Source of the DNA: Theristus sp. LFF4_11
Taxonomy: Eukaryota; Nematoda; Chromadorea; Monhysterida; Xyalidae
NCBI GenBank assembly: GCA_030248135.1
Contig: JASANC010003039.1
Coordinates: forward strand, 16,969-80,968
DNA: 64,000 bases
Direction of reading: 5' to 3'
The notes below the pieces were generated by a model that was not told the origin of the DNA, did no database searches, and saw only the letters and a program-made list of their open reading frames with translations. Every line of letters begins with the position of its first letter. Positions within the stretch are counted from its first letter, which is position 1. Made by a program: the position numbers and the translations under genes. Of this stretch, positions 32,552 through 44,721 are shown piece after piece.

Positions 32552-35500
32552 TCAGTTTGCGAGCATCTGCTGGTGCGTGCGCGTGTCGTGCATCAGCAGC
32601 GCCAGCACGTTGCCGCGCTCGGTCATGGCGTGCGCGAGCAGCCGCCGCTCCTCCACCAGTTCCTCCGAGCGAAACAGCAGATTCAGACGGCGTTGATCGA
32701 GCGAGCCACGGTAGACGCGCGTCCAGTCGTGATGCTCGCTGCAGTCGCGCGCCGGCTGGCGGCACATCCGCTCGCACAGGAGATCGTTGCTGGCAGTGGC
32801 GAGGGCAACGGGCGGCAGAGACGTCCAGCGAGACTGCCAGTCCAGCGGACACGCGCAGATCTGAGGGACACGAATCTCGGTAGTGTTAGGCACGTTTGGA
32901 TGTTTGCCCTTATTGTATTTTCGTGAAATGGACGTTTGCAAACAACGACTCGATTCACTGCATTCAAAACAGACAACAGCAGTTAGTTTGCCAGGTTGAC
33001 TGCATTGACAGGTGCACTGATTGGTTGCAGACCACAGACTGTCCACTTGCGACTGTGGCTACGAAACTCTTTAGTTACAGTCAAAATCAACTAAAAAACA
33101 CAAAAATTAAGCGCAAACTGAACCTGATTCTCGGCATATTTGTCGCGTTTCGCGTGTTCCGGACACAGGACACGCAGCCGTTTGCAGTAGGTCTGGTTGA
33201 CTTTGTTGAACGCATGACAGAAGATCTCGTACGGATTGCTGGATGGCACGATTGAGCCGTAACTGGTCATCGACTCGATCTTGGCATAGCAACGGGACGC
33301 GTGTTTGGTCAGCGCACGAACGGTCACCTGCAATAAGAAACGGCAACCCAATCATTCATTTTTCCTGTTCATTTTTCGCTTTGAAATGGAAACGCTGATT
33401 GACAGTAGTCCCATCATAATACAATGGAACAACGATTGAAATAAAAAAACGTCACTTTTCAATTGCAAACATTGCACAGACATAGAAATTGACGAATTAC
33501 ATGACAAAACCATTGATCAACCTAACAAAAAAACAGTCAGCCCCTTCAGACAAACGTGCAAACCCCTCAAAGATGCCCCACCTCCATTCCGCAGGACGGA
33601 CAGAACACACTGTGATCATCGACCGATCCACTTGCTTTCGTGTCTTCCTGTTCATCGGCAGTGTTCTCACCGGCTTGCTCGTCGTCGCATTTCTCATCTT
33701 CTTCATCCGATTCTTCCAGTGGACTGATCTGCATCCATTCAATTAATTAGTCAATCCGTTAAACAGCCAAGTTACCAATCAATCAATCAACCAACCAATC
33801 AATTAATCAGTCACTCAATCAATCCAACTATTGTGGATTTATTCAAACGTGTCCGGACTAACGTGACGTCATTTTATTTAAAAACGCCAGTTTGTCAAAG
33901 TTTGTTTGGCACTAAAATTTCAGTTTGGTGTGACTGATTCGACATTCACCATTTGTTTACGGGAAGAAATCGGGAAAACGGAAGCGGGTTGGGGGGGAAC
34001 GACAAGCGCATGTTTTGGGGCACCGCCGCCGACACGTTTAAAAAAATAGGCCATACCAATCCATAAAGCAATCAAATAATCGATCAGTCTACCAATCAAC
34101 CAACCAATCACTAACTCAATCAACCAGCCAATCACTCAATCAATCAACCAATCAATCCCAACCTCTTTACTGCGCTGCACCCATTGTTCAAATTTCTCCT
34201 GGTCACTGTCCAATGTGCGTAACTGCGATTGGATTTCTTCCAATTCCCGTTCAATATCTTTGATGCGCTGTGTTTGCGTTTCGGTCGCTCTTGAAGGCAC
34301 CTGAACAGTAGAAAAACACCAGAGCATTTTATTTCGACCCATAAGTCCACCGGATTACTTGAGCACACGATTATTGTCTGCATCAGAGAAGAATAGGAAC
34401 GGGAAGAAAGAAAATTTTCCTGTATTTCGGAAAAACTTTTGCCGATGACATCCCAAGAGGAAGGGAATGAACCAAGCAGCTCGCTCAATCGAAGTCACTC
34501 GAGTCAATCCATAACAACCTTGCACAATCTTTGTTTCGACAGAATGTGTTCCCAAACAACAGCCGCCAGCACACCTGCTGCCACTGCTCCACCCTGGCCG
34601 GCAGAATAGTCTCCAAGCGACGTTGTGCCAACGCGAGTCCACACTCGTCCGAGCAATACTTGGAGTTGTTGCGTGCTGCAAAGACACACTCCAGATTGTG
34701 ACACTGGCGCTGTTGCTCCGGCTGCTGTTGGTGTTGGCTGAGTCTGGCACGTTGCTGTGAACCTGGCGGTGGAAATAAGTGGAGCATGAGACACACGACC
34801 AACTGATCAACGCAAAGATCACGCATGCAATGCAGCCAGTGTAAAGTGTGTTGAGAACTGCACAGTACGTTGTCTGCCAACAAAGTAACTTCTGAATTCG
34901 GAAGCCTTTGCATTCGGATTTCACTCCTAATAACACTGCAACGGTGCACAGTTACAATCAAACACAAACGATATTACAAACAACAGCGCGTTTGCGAGCG
35001 AGTGTGCATCTGCGTGGTTATGACTGTGCAAGGTTACCGTGTTACACGTTTCAAGTTGCAATCGCCATCCAATGCACCTTTTCTGCCCCTCGTCTCGTCA
35101 GCAGCCGTCAAAATGCCGGCCTCCCTCAAGAAGTCCTGGTACATCCTCTGCGCGGTGCGTGTGCCCATCACCAACGCGGACAGACATTCCTGCGCGTCCG
35201 CTTTCTTCTGGCTGCTTTTCTTCGTGTTGCCGGCTGTGGTCGGTGGTTTTTTCTTGTGCGACTTTTTCGCCGCTGTCGGCGGCTTTGCAGCGGCAGTGGA
35301 CGCTTGCTGGGGCGGGTCAGATTTTGGTGGTCGACCTCTGCCTCGGGCACCCGCCCCACCGGGGGAGGTCGCCTTTTTGTCCGGTGTCTTCAGGAACTCC
35401 GCGTTCACGCAACGACGCGACAAACAACGCAGTGGGGTGGCCGTGGTTGCAGCGGATGCGTTGCGCTTGCACACGTCGCATTTGCCTGAAGCCAGTAGTT

Positions 35501-36265
35501 TCAATCAACGGATATCATAAATTGTAACATGACGGTGCACGGAAAATGTTGTTTAACACAATCAATCCTTACCACAATCAGCCGGTCTCCGACATCCGAT
35601 GCACATTTCGCAACGTTTCTCCGGCTTTGCGTGCGCGTGTTCTTCGCGCTTTGGCGTTTCGTTAGCCGTGATTTTGCTGCGTTTCACTGCTGATTGTCCG
35701 CTGCTGTGCACCATCGTTTCAGAGTTGCTTCGCTTCAGGTTAACTGTTTTAGAAGTGGTCGATTGTTTTTGTTGTTTTGAATGTTGTTGTTGTTGTTGAG
35801 TGCACGTGGCGCAGTGGAAGGCGGTCTGAAAGAGTTTGTGTTTATCAAGTTTATCGCTCCCCTTACAAATTCCAGAAACCTAAACTCCGGAAATTTTGGG
35901 TATTGATGAATGGACGCCGAGTGAACAGTAGGCTAATGTCCTCGCCAAGAGAGGGACACTTGATTCAGACAACAAATGGACGAAATAAATCAGACTACAC
36001 TTGTACACTGATTGGTCGCTCAAATACGATGCAGCCCATGACAACAAAAAGTAAATGCCCGAATTATTCCACAAGGGTTGTCGTGTCCCAATGTCATGTC
36101 AATCCGAGACAATCACCGAACGACGCTGACCAATTTCGAGTTCTGCTCGGTGACGCCGACGCATTCACCGTGAAACCAGCGTGCGCATTTAGCACAGTCG
36201 ACCATGAAGCGTTCAACGTCGTTCGAGCCGCACAGGCAGTACAACGAATTGGAGTTGGCAGCCAT
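32552..36265 (-). CDS. cfp-1: CFP1/CXXC1 homologue (Set1/COMPASS subunit) with altered CXXC and an AT-hook
   Basis: Eight exons (36265-36131, 35825-35573, 35485-35078, 34762-34575, 34300-34163, 33728-33582, 33327-33124, 32860-32552) give 593 residues. CFP1 targets the Set1 H3K4 methyltransferase to promoters. An N-terminal PHD finger (YCLCGS, DCAKCARWFHGEC, HCATC) is followed by a Cys-rich CXXC-type region (CEMCIGCRRPADCGKCDVC ... LRCLSRRC). It keeps eight cysteines, but the KFGG loop that reads CpG in vertebrates is replaced by Ala/Thr-rich sequence. Directly after is RGRGRPPK, an AT-hook. The Set1-interacting C-terminal half is well conserved: NSKYCSDECGLALAQRRLE, ILPARVEQWQ, a coiled coil, FCPSCG, RALTKHASRCYAKIE, TYCKRLRVLCPEH, CACPLDW and the C-terminal helix LLALMLH-type sequence. 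The spacer 36266-36999 should hold its promoter. Confidence 0.93.
33849..33934. mobile_element. Short relative of the GTGTCA MITE in a cfp-1 intron
   Basis: GTGTCCGGACTAACGTGACG, then TCATTTTATTTAAAAACGC and TTTGTCAAAG parallel the left arm of the element at 18792; GTTTGGTGTGAC resembles its right end. A CAATCAATCAACCAAC microsatellite lies on both sides (about 33775-33825 and 34095-34160). Confidence 0.55.
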
Positions 36266-36999
36266 GGTGATTGCTGGGGAGGTGAGTGAGCTGTGAATTC
36301 ACGGTGAAACTGCAGCAAGTTTTATCAGTTGCAGTGTTCTTGTTTGAAGACCACACACTTTCCAAGCACACACATTTTTTTCGAGACACAACACAGTTAC
36401 TGGCAAACACGCAGGCACCCATGCAAGGGGCGATACTGCACAGCGCGCGTTCAGCCTCAGTAACGCGGTGTGTCTGCTCAGCTAAAACCAAGTGTACGGT
36501 CTTCAGGCACAAACTTTATCATCAACTTACCACCAACGTTACAAACAACCAGTCATTCAGGCAAATTCCAGTGCACCCAACCAGCTAACTGCTTACAATG
36601 CTGTGTGTTGTAAACTATATGCTGTTGGCTTGAAATTAGTTTCTGCAAAAAAAATAAAATGGCTGACGCAATATTGAAAGCGACAGACATCATCCGAGCA
36701 GAGGTCTACGGAAAACCATACGAACGCTACATTATATTGGCGCACACAATTTGCAACAAACGGTTTTATTCGTCATTTCACAAAACAACAATAACAGATC
36801 CTTATCATCAAAGTACACTGTCTTTAACATTATAACACCCTCCTAAATAACAGTTTCAAATTTCACTTTTCCTCCGATTAACAAATCAAATAGGAATAAC
36901 GAGACAGAAACAACAGCGCTCCCATTCGCCAACAGCGGTTCTCAGATGTTTCAGTTACATCAACATGAGGAGACAAAGAAATCGAACTTTCTCATTTTT
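36266..36999. other. Spacer between cfp-1 and rps-13, no gene seen
   Basis: 734 bp holding the presumed cfp-1 promoter and the rps-13 3' UTR. No coding or repeat signal stands out. Confidence 0.5.
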
Positions 37000-38400
37000 C
37001 TAAGCGACCAAGGTTGACGCGGTCGAAGAGTCACTGAAAAAGACAAGAACAAAAAAATCCTAATTTTTGCAAAAAAAACACAAAAAAAACAACAAATAAC
37101 ATGAACACGAACTATTTCCAGGTGCGAGGCAGCTGTCGTTTCGTTTTGTAGTAGCGCGCCAGCCGGTGAATGCGGCTCTCAACCAAAATCAGGCGGTATT
37201 TCGAGTCGCGGTCCTGAAGGAAAATGCAAATGTAACGTAATGCAAATGTAACGTAATGCAAATGTAACGTAATGCAAATGTAACGTAATGCAAATGTAAA
37301 CGCATCGCAGTACACTCACAAGTGGGCATACACATTTTTTTCGGAGGTTACTGGATTTCATAAAATGAGATGGATGGGTTCTGTAAACACGGACATGCAA
37401 ACTTCAAAAAGAATCCAGACCGAGAAAAAAATCGGCTGAACTGAAGACTGAAAAGGTGATTTCAAAACTTCGAGACCATCAAAAACCCTCGACCGACCTT
37501 TCGATTGCGCTCGAGATGTTTGCGAATGTTGACTGCCTTCTTGATCAGATGGTACAGATCCTCGGGAATCTCGGGCGCGAGCCCCTTGGCCTTCAGGATG
37601 CGCAGGATCTTGTTGCCGGTGACCCAGGTGACCTGCGCAACGCCGTGGCTGTCACGAAGGATCACGCCTGCAATTGACAGCCGCCTTGGAAGTTTGCAAA
37701 GGGATTGGAATTTAGAAGATCCTTTTACACATTAGAATAGTTTGTGATCCGATTAAACAATTTCTTTCTGTTTAGCAAATAAACTTGTTAACAAACAGAT
37801 CAATTCGCCGAAGATCTTTATAAATAAAATTCCAGCGCACCAATTTGCGACGGCCGCAGCCCCTTCTTGGACAACTTGTAGATCTGCTCCTTCACATCGT
37901 CGGGCGACATTTTCAGCCACTGGAAAACGCAAAAACGGAATACAGTTTCCATTTCGTTAGTTTTGTGACGAGTCAGATTTTCTTGGACTTTCCAATTTTC
38001 GGTACAAAGAAAAATGAACTATTAAAAAAACTCACTGTCGGTACCGAGCGACGATACGGCAACGCACTTTGCGAGATGCCCTTTCTGAAATAGACCACAA
38101 ATAAAACGTGTGGTACTGATTTTTTTGAATTTGCACATGCTGCTCGCCACTGGTTCCAGAAAAGTACATCGGGTACCGGCGTACCATTTCTCACTTTTTC
38201 AACCACTATACTCCGGTTCCGCAAATTTTGCGATGTGAAATTCAGTTCTCGAAAGGCAGTAAAATCTGGCATTAAGACTTCAACATACAAAAAAGTCAAC
38301 GAGGGTCAAGTTTGCTTATTTATCAGCTCCCCCATAACCGGAAACCTTCGAAAACCAAAACCTTTAATCCGACCTACCCGGGGTTGTGCATGCGACCCAT
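37000..38400 (-). CDS. rps-13: 40S ribosomal protein S13 (uS15)
   Basis: Six exons (38400-38378, 38084-38036, 37919-37841, 37667-37498, 37213-37113, 37033-37000) give exactly 151 residues, the canonical eukaryotic length. The 8-residue first exon (MGRMHNPG) is followed by [19 protein letters not shown], the uS15 core [54 protein letters not shown] and the tail [13 protein letters not shown]. The last exon is only 34 nt. Without it, reading straight on at 37114 gives a false stop right after WK that would cost the C-terminal tail. A small-subunit protein binding 18S rRNA; no unusual substitution seen. Confidence 0.97.
37222..37303. repeat. 16-bp minisatellite, ~5 copies, in an rps-13 intron
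   Basis: The unit AATGCAAATGTAACGT repeats without interruption about five times, directly upstream of the acceptor of exon 5 of rps-13. The short unit makes it a likely length-polymorphic site. Confidence 0.9.
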
Positions 38401-40062
38401 CGTGCACTCGATTCAGCGATTTCACCCTCCTTGTGAAAAAGTTGCTTTCTCCTGCAAATCAGGCTGAAAACAGGCAATTCAATTGCCAGGCATGACCGAA
38501 CGTACACAACAAGAAGTACGATTTTCAAAAAATCGGGCGATTTCAGAACGCCAAGCTGGAGCAACATTCACACCAAATGATAACTATTTATGCGTGGCTT
38601 TTATCAAATTAACAAATTTACACTTTTCACAAACAGGAATATGCATTGCAACAAAGGGAGTCCTAAAAAGATGCATTTGAAAACGGAAGAAATATGAAAC
38701 AAAAACAGTATGATTAAAAATAATTAACATATTTTCTCTGTAACTGACTATGTCTAGCATGATTATTCCGTAGCGATAAATGCCAATGACATGATTGCAT
38801 TGCTTGATTCAAAAATGCTCCAAAGTTTCGTAAATATCAAAATGATAAATTCCAATCCAATGTTTCTTTTGTTTCGTTTGCTTGTGTTTCCTTCATGGCT
38901 TGTTCATGTACAATAATGCCCAGTTCCTGCGACGGTGAGGTGACATCACAACAATGGACAAAAATCGAATCGTTGACATGAAGCGGGGAAGCTTATCTGT
39001 CGAATAGAAATTGCACGCAAACTTTGGGAGGACATGAATGAATGAATGAATAAAAGTTATTAGAAACATGCTCAAATCAAAACTAGCTGCCTCGCTGAGA
39101 GAATTATGCGTGAAAGAATGCGAACACGAGGGAACACACACGACACAAAATGGGATAAACGATCACACAACAAACAAGGCACAACAATCAGAACGTGATA
39201 TGACTAATAATAGCACGATGATGCGAACGGGAAGCACTGAAACAATCTAAGGCGAAGCACACTAGAGCAAACAACGAAAAGAGTTTTATCGTATCACAAA
39301 ACATAGCGCCAAATGAACTGGACAATCAGCAACACAAAGCAAGGCAAAATCTCAACAAAACAACACCAGAATCTCAAACACGAATGAAGCATGGAAACTA
39401 AAAAAGAATGATTTGTTCACTGGAACCACAACCACGTTTGGTAAATGAGTAAAATGTACAACTTATGGAAACCCAACAAAGTTTGGAACAATGCAATATG
39501 GAAAAATCTGAATAATGATAACAGTAAAGTAAACCCTCCACCGATATGGCTAAATGTGTAAGCGAATCGTGACAGTGAAATAAGAAGGCGCGGAAACGTG
39601 AAGTAAACAGAGTGAAAAAGGGATAAAATGTAAACGTGTAAGTGAATATAACAACATTGTGCAAACCAGAGAGACCTCGTCATAATTAGTCGAAACATTG
39701 TTCAAGAAACACACAAATGATTACGCCGAAATCAGTTCTGCTTCCTTGCTGGCACACCAAACGCAAAGAATTCTGGAGTCTACACAAACACACTTAGACC
39801 GAGTCATTTGGTGCAACGTCCAAGGTCCAACAAAACCTCACGCAAGCGTAGGTACATTATAGTCGAACTGTAAATACTAGGCAATCAGGTGATTGACTGC
39901 TTTTGAATTGGGCTCAGTGATTGCTGCTCTCCAGCTCGATACAGCCAATCACCATTGCAGCTTCCAATGGCAGAATGCACCATTCGGACACGTGCACAGA
40001 TTGACTGCGAATGCAGCATCGCACCAACTGCCTGCATTACAGTGTGCCAGTGAGTGCGCCCA
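38401..40062. other. Intergenic, no gene seen
   Basis: 1.66 kb between rps-13 and gpa-12, A+T-rich, with only short open frames lacking splice or domain support. TATAGTCGAACTGTAAATAC near 39857 resembles one terminus of the CAGTCGAACT MITE family, but no partner end is found. Confidence 0.5.
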
Positions 40063-43051
40063 TCACTGCATCATCAACATCTGCAGGTTCTGCTGCAGTA
40101 TGATCTCCTTGCAGTCGGTGAACACCCTGCGGATGTTCTGCGTGTCGACGGCGGTCGTGAAGTGGTAGAAGAAGGGCAGATTGCGGTCGCGACGCGCGCA
40201 CTCGAACAGACCGAGCAGGAAGAACTGCACGTCCTGCACGCGCTGAGCGTCCCCTTTGAACTCGGTGAAGTGCTCGCGGATGTCCGACGAGGGCACCTTC
40301 TCTGGAAACGTCGGTGGGGTGAGCTTGGTGAAGGTCAAGTGCTGCGCTGAGTGCACTCTGTTGTAACACTGTTGTGTTGCAGATTGCAGTCACACATAAA
40401 ACATGCACGAACACATGCGACATCGCACGAGTGTGCGTTTGTTGGTGACTGCGCAACAGTGCTGTGTGTTACATAAGAACAGAGTGCACTCTCACTTTCT
40501 TCTCGGTTTTCCACCAATTGCAGTGAATGGTGGGGTTTCCAGTTTGCCTCCATTCAGTCAGCGCAGTCTGCTTACCAACGAGCAGATCAGTTTTGTTCAT
40601 GAACACGATGATCGGCACAGTGGCGAACGTGCGATTGTTGACGATCGTCTCAAACACACTCAACGACTCGACCAGACGATTCGTACGGCGATCTTCCAGA
40701 ATCACCTGTGCGTGTGCGCATTTTGTTGTTACAGAAAGTGGTTCGGCAATAAATATGAAAAACATGATCATGATATGGACTGCGGATTCTTGACACCACG
40801 AGACGAGTCCTGGGCACTGGGTTTCGGTTTTGCACATCACGTTCAGTCTCTTATTATTCGTCAGTTTGGTCAGTCAATGTATTGATCTTGTTCTCTTTTT
40901 GTTATTACGTCAACCGCAAAAAAAGTCATTCTGTTTTCGTGTGACGCAGCAAATCCATTCACCCTGTCTTTGCCAACCTGGTCATACTCAGACGACGCAA
41001 CCAGAAACATGATCGCTGTGATCCCCTCGAAGCATTGGAACCACTTTTGGCGTTGCGACCGTTGGCCGCCGACGTCGATGAAACTGAAAGAAAACAGGGA
41101 CATGGGGTAATTCGGGAAAACAAAAAGAAGGGAAGAAATGTACTGGACATGAAAAAAGTTGGAACATTTATTCGCTGAACATGTTTCATATAACCAACCG
41201 GAATGGAACTCGCTGAATTTCGAACTTGTGCTCAGAGATTGTGCGCGTCGCCTTGCGACAGAAGAGAATGTCGCGGTTGGTCGGTGTGAAACTCTGCAAA
41301 TGAATCGAGTTGTGTCAATGGTCTCTGTTCTGCGGCCCCGCCAACAGCAGATGCAGAACAGGGCTGACAATGAATGAGCTCGCAGACTGGTGCAAAGACC
41401 ATCATCATGTGCCATTGGTTTCACAACAGGTAAAATTCAAAATAAGAAAACGCACAACGTAACAAGAAACCACCAACCGGTACCGCGATCCGTTCAATGT
41501 GATCAAAGAAATATCTACACGAGTCGCTCTGAAATAAAAAAAACGACATTTCTTGCGAAATTTAACAAAAAAACTTTCTGACGGAAGGTAAGTCTTCAAA
41601 AATTTCCAAAACTGGCATGAAATGAAGATGAGGGAAACGCACAATTTGAAACAGACTGCGGCATTCATAGGTTTTTCGAATGGTCGGATCGGCCCAAAGC
41701 CGTTTGATGAACGGAGCAAACTCGGCAAAATTGTGCTGATCCAATTGGTGCCTCACGTCGACGGTGGTCGCAAAACTGAAAACAGAATTGGAGAGATTTG
41801 CAATTGACCGGCAGGAGGAAGTGGAATATTTTTTTTTTGGGGGTTGTTGGTTTAGTTTTTTTTGCAATTTTTTATTTTTTTTATTTTTTTTTTTTTTTTT
41901 TGGTTTCCTTTTCTGGATTTGCAAAGATAAACTGGTGATTCGACTGAGCGACCGATCTGTGCGAGCAACTGATGGCCAGCATTTGAATTGGGATTTGGAA
42001 TGGAACCAATGAATCTGTTGGAGAGGGCCGCGCCGTCAATTACTATGATCAGTTCGAGTTCTTCGAATTCTGTCACACACTGATGTCAACCTCACAATCG
42101 GACACACTGCTTGACAGCGTCCACCCTCAGCCAACACTAATCAAACAAAAGAACAGAGCCAGTCAAAAAGCAGTTTGTAGATCGCGACTGATCGCACGTA
42201 TTCGTGCGTCATTACGGTGCTTTATAACAATCACTAAATCGCCACTCTCTCGCTACTTAGTATAAGCAAGCACAAACAAACGCAAACAAAACCAGCCACT
42301 GCAACCGACCGATACAGTTTATCGGCGTATTCCTGGTGTTGCGGGTCAGTCCAGGCCAGCTGCAGTTTGCTGCGCGCGTCGATCAGCACACGCATCGCAG
42401 TGATCACATTCTGGTAGATCAACTGCCTGTACTCCCTCACTTCGTCGGCCGTGAACTCGCCGCGTCCGTGGATGATGACCATTTGCTTGAGGAATGTCGA
42501 CTTGCCAGACTCGCCGCTGCCCAGCAGCAGGATTGACACCTGCGGTGTTCAGGAAGGAAACCGGTGTTGGGAATAGCGGCATTTGAAACGTTCAGCACCA
42601 CATCAGTTAGATTGGTCGTTCTGCGGCAGGCAGGTGATAGGAACATGGTATGCCGGACTAATTTTTCAATCGTAGCAGATTCTGAGCGTGTTCACGCGAG
42701 AGAAACTGGAATTTCATTTGCGTCGGAAGTTGGCCACCCAAATAAATATTTCCACAGTGAAAACAGTTTTTTCGTAAACTCCGTCCCCTTAGGCATAGAC
42801 GTGGAAGGTTGCCTCAAATCACATGAAATCTGACACCACTCTCCGCACGCCCAGCTAAAAATCAGAAATCATTAACTACCACCGCATTAGCAATCACGTT
42901 GAATTTGATAATTACATCATAAAAGCCACCGTCAAGCTCTACGCCAACATACCGTACGCAGCAGTTCCTTCTTTTGCCGTCTGATCTCCTTATCGATTTG
43001 TCTGCTTCTGACCGCGTCTGGATCGGCGCTGCAGCACGCGAACGCGTCCAT
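40063..43051 (-). CDS. gpa-12: Heterotrimeric G protein alpha subunit, G12/13 class
   Basis: Eight exons (43051-42953, 42539-42310, 41775-41643, 41528-41478, 41293-41199, 41083-40978, 40705-40576, 40301-40063) give 360 residues. The N terminus [14 protein letters not shown] has a Cys pair suited to palmitoylation and no Gly2 for myristoylation, as in the G12 class. All nucleotide motifs are present: P-loop GSGESGKST, switch I CRKATRT, switch [22 protein letters not shown] (in FMNKTDLL) and TTAVDT. The C terminus (NLQMLMMQ) and the loop [19 protein letters not shown] match G12/13 rather than Gi, Gs or Gq. It should act at the plasma membrane, coupling receptors to RhoGEF signalling. One intron carries a long T homopolymer (about 41830-41905). 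Confidence 0.95.
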
Positions 43052-44721
43052 TTTTTTCAACCAGCTAAAAAAATTCTAAATGGAATTTGAATGTTTCATA
43101 ATACACATTTCAAACACCATCGCAATATTCCGCAGTGGGATTCTCGCGAAACCCCCATAAACGATTAAAAAAGCCACTCCAGGACTTCAGAAGACACTTT
43201 TATCCAGCTCGAACAAGTAGTTTCTTTCGATATCATTTAAAAAAATAAGAATTTTAATTTTCGTCTAACCATACCAGGCCAGTTTCTCACTGCCAAGCCA
43301 CATCATATTATTGAATTACGAACATTTTGACGAGAAAGAGAAATAATAATAAACAGATAAATACGGGAAGTAAAACACAGTTTGCTTTTGTTCTCTGTTT
43401 CACCAAAACATCGTGGAGGAAATCGAAGTAACCCAATTCCGGATCTGGAACACAGAAAACGTCTGATAAAACAGAATGAAAAAAGTGCATAATTTGAAAT
43501 TGATAAAAACCCTAATAGAAAAGAATCACTGGGTATGGCTGACCAAGTCAACATTTTGCGCATGATAACTTCTTTTTTGTTGAACTGTTCAAACAAGTGA
43601 GAGCATGAACGGAAAAATGCCAACCCACACGAATAAAAAAGCTATGAAACCGCACAGTCAACGAACGACAGCACATGCCATGCAACTTTCAAATGCTGTT
43701 TGCTGATTGGCTGATGGATTCGAATTTTTGGCAACCGAGCCAATCATCGATGTGCGCTGTTGTGGTTCACTGTGCCAATATTGAAAAACCCACTATCATT
43801 AACATTAGCACATGAATCGCAGAAACAAAATTGTTGGGAACAATAAAGAAACACAAACTGCAAATTTTGACCGCTCAAACGAGGCAAAGTACACACCGGA
43901 TAACGGGGAATAAAAGAAAAAAGGTATCTGAATGTTTGATCAACAGAAAAACGTTAAAAATAATACCATAAATCGACACTGTTTTCTGTTTTTGCAGCAA
44001 CGCAGGTTGATCACAGTGGAAAATGAAATCGGAAATTTTCAGATATAACAAACTCAAATAATATTCGTGGATTTTGTGCTGAAAAAAGAAATGCGAAAAA
44101 AATTGTAACAAGCAGCACGATATAGTAAAATGATCGATAAAATTTCAACCAATAAAAACTCTTGTACTCACCAATCAGCTTGGTTGCAATGCAACAATGC
44201 CAAGTACAACTGATTGGATGATTCCCAACTGCAGCAGCATCACCGATTACCTCAGATCAGAACCAAACTCCACCAAAAATACGAATCCAAATAATGCACA
44301 GCAAGTGAAGTTTTCGTCTTCAAAAAGCAAAAACAAAACTAAAATTCAACAACAAACAAACAATAAGAATATAAAATCGCGTATATACTTTATTGACGTG
44401 AGCAAAAAAACAATTACAACTAGTGGGCATGAATAAAACACAAAACAGCACGATAGTTTTTCAATGGATTTCTCACGAAACCACAAACGTCATTCTGCAA
44501 TTCACATTCTGACAATAAAAACTGCAAAGAGGCAATCATTCAAAATGACGCCAACCAAATCCACTGCAATCCAGTTTGTCTAATCCCACTCTACCCTGTT
44601 GTTGACTACAATCACCCACAAAAGCCACGTCCCTCAAAGAGCACACAAGTTTTTCAAGAATGATTCAAGGCGATGATGTACAGAGTTGCTGTGGAGGCCG
44701 TTCGAATTTTGTGCAATCACT
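43052..44721. other. Intergenic, no gene seen
   Basis: 1.67 kb between the gpa-12 start and the erfa-3 stop codon on the same strand; presumed gpa-12 promoter plus erfa-3 3' UTR. Low G+C, no supported feature. Confidence 0.5.

Noticed and set aside
36094..36318. Alternative frame through the cfp-1 first exon, and the donor at 36116
   Set aside because: That donor breaks the phase with the next exon. The GTCAGC donor after codon 45 keeps the PHD finger in frame and gives a model divisible by three.
37112..37213. TAG at 37114-37112 as the rps-13 stop codon
   Set aside because: Using the TA|GTTCG donor and the 34-nt exon at 37033-37000 restores the canonical tail and the exact 151-residue length.
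39857..39900. Possible fourth CAGTCGAACT MITE
   Set aside because: One terminus-like stretch (TAGTCGAACTGTAAATAC) but no matching inverted partner within 300 bp.
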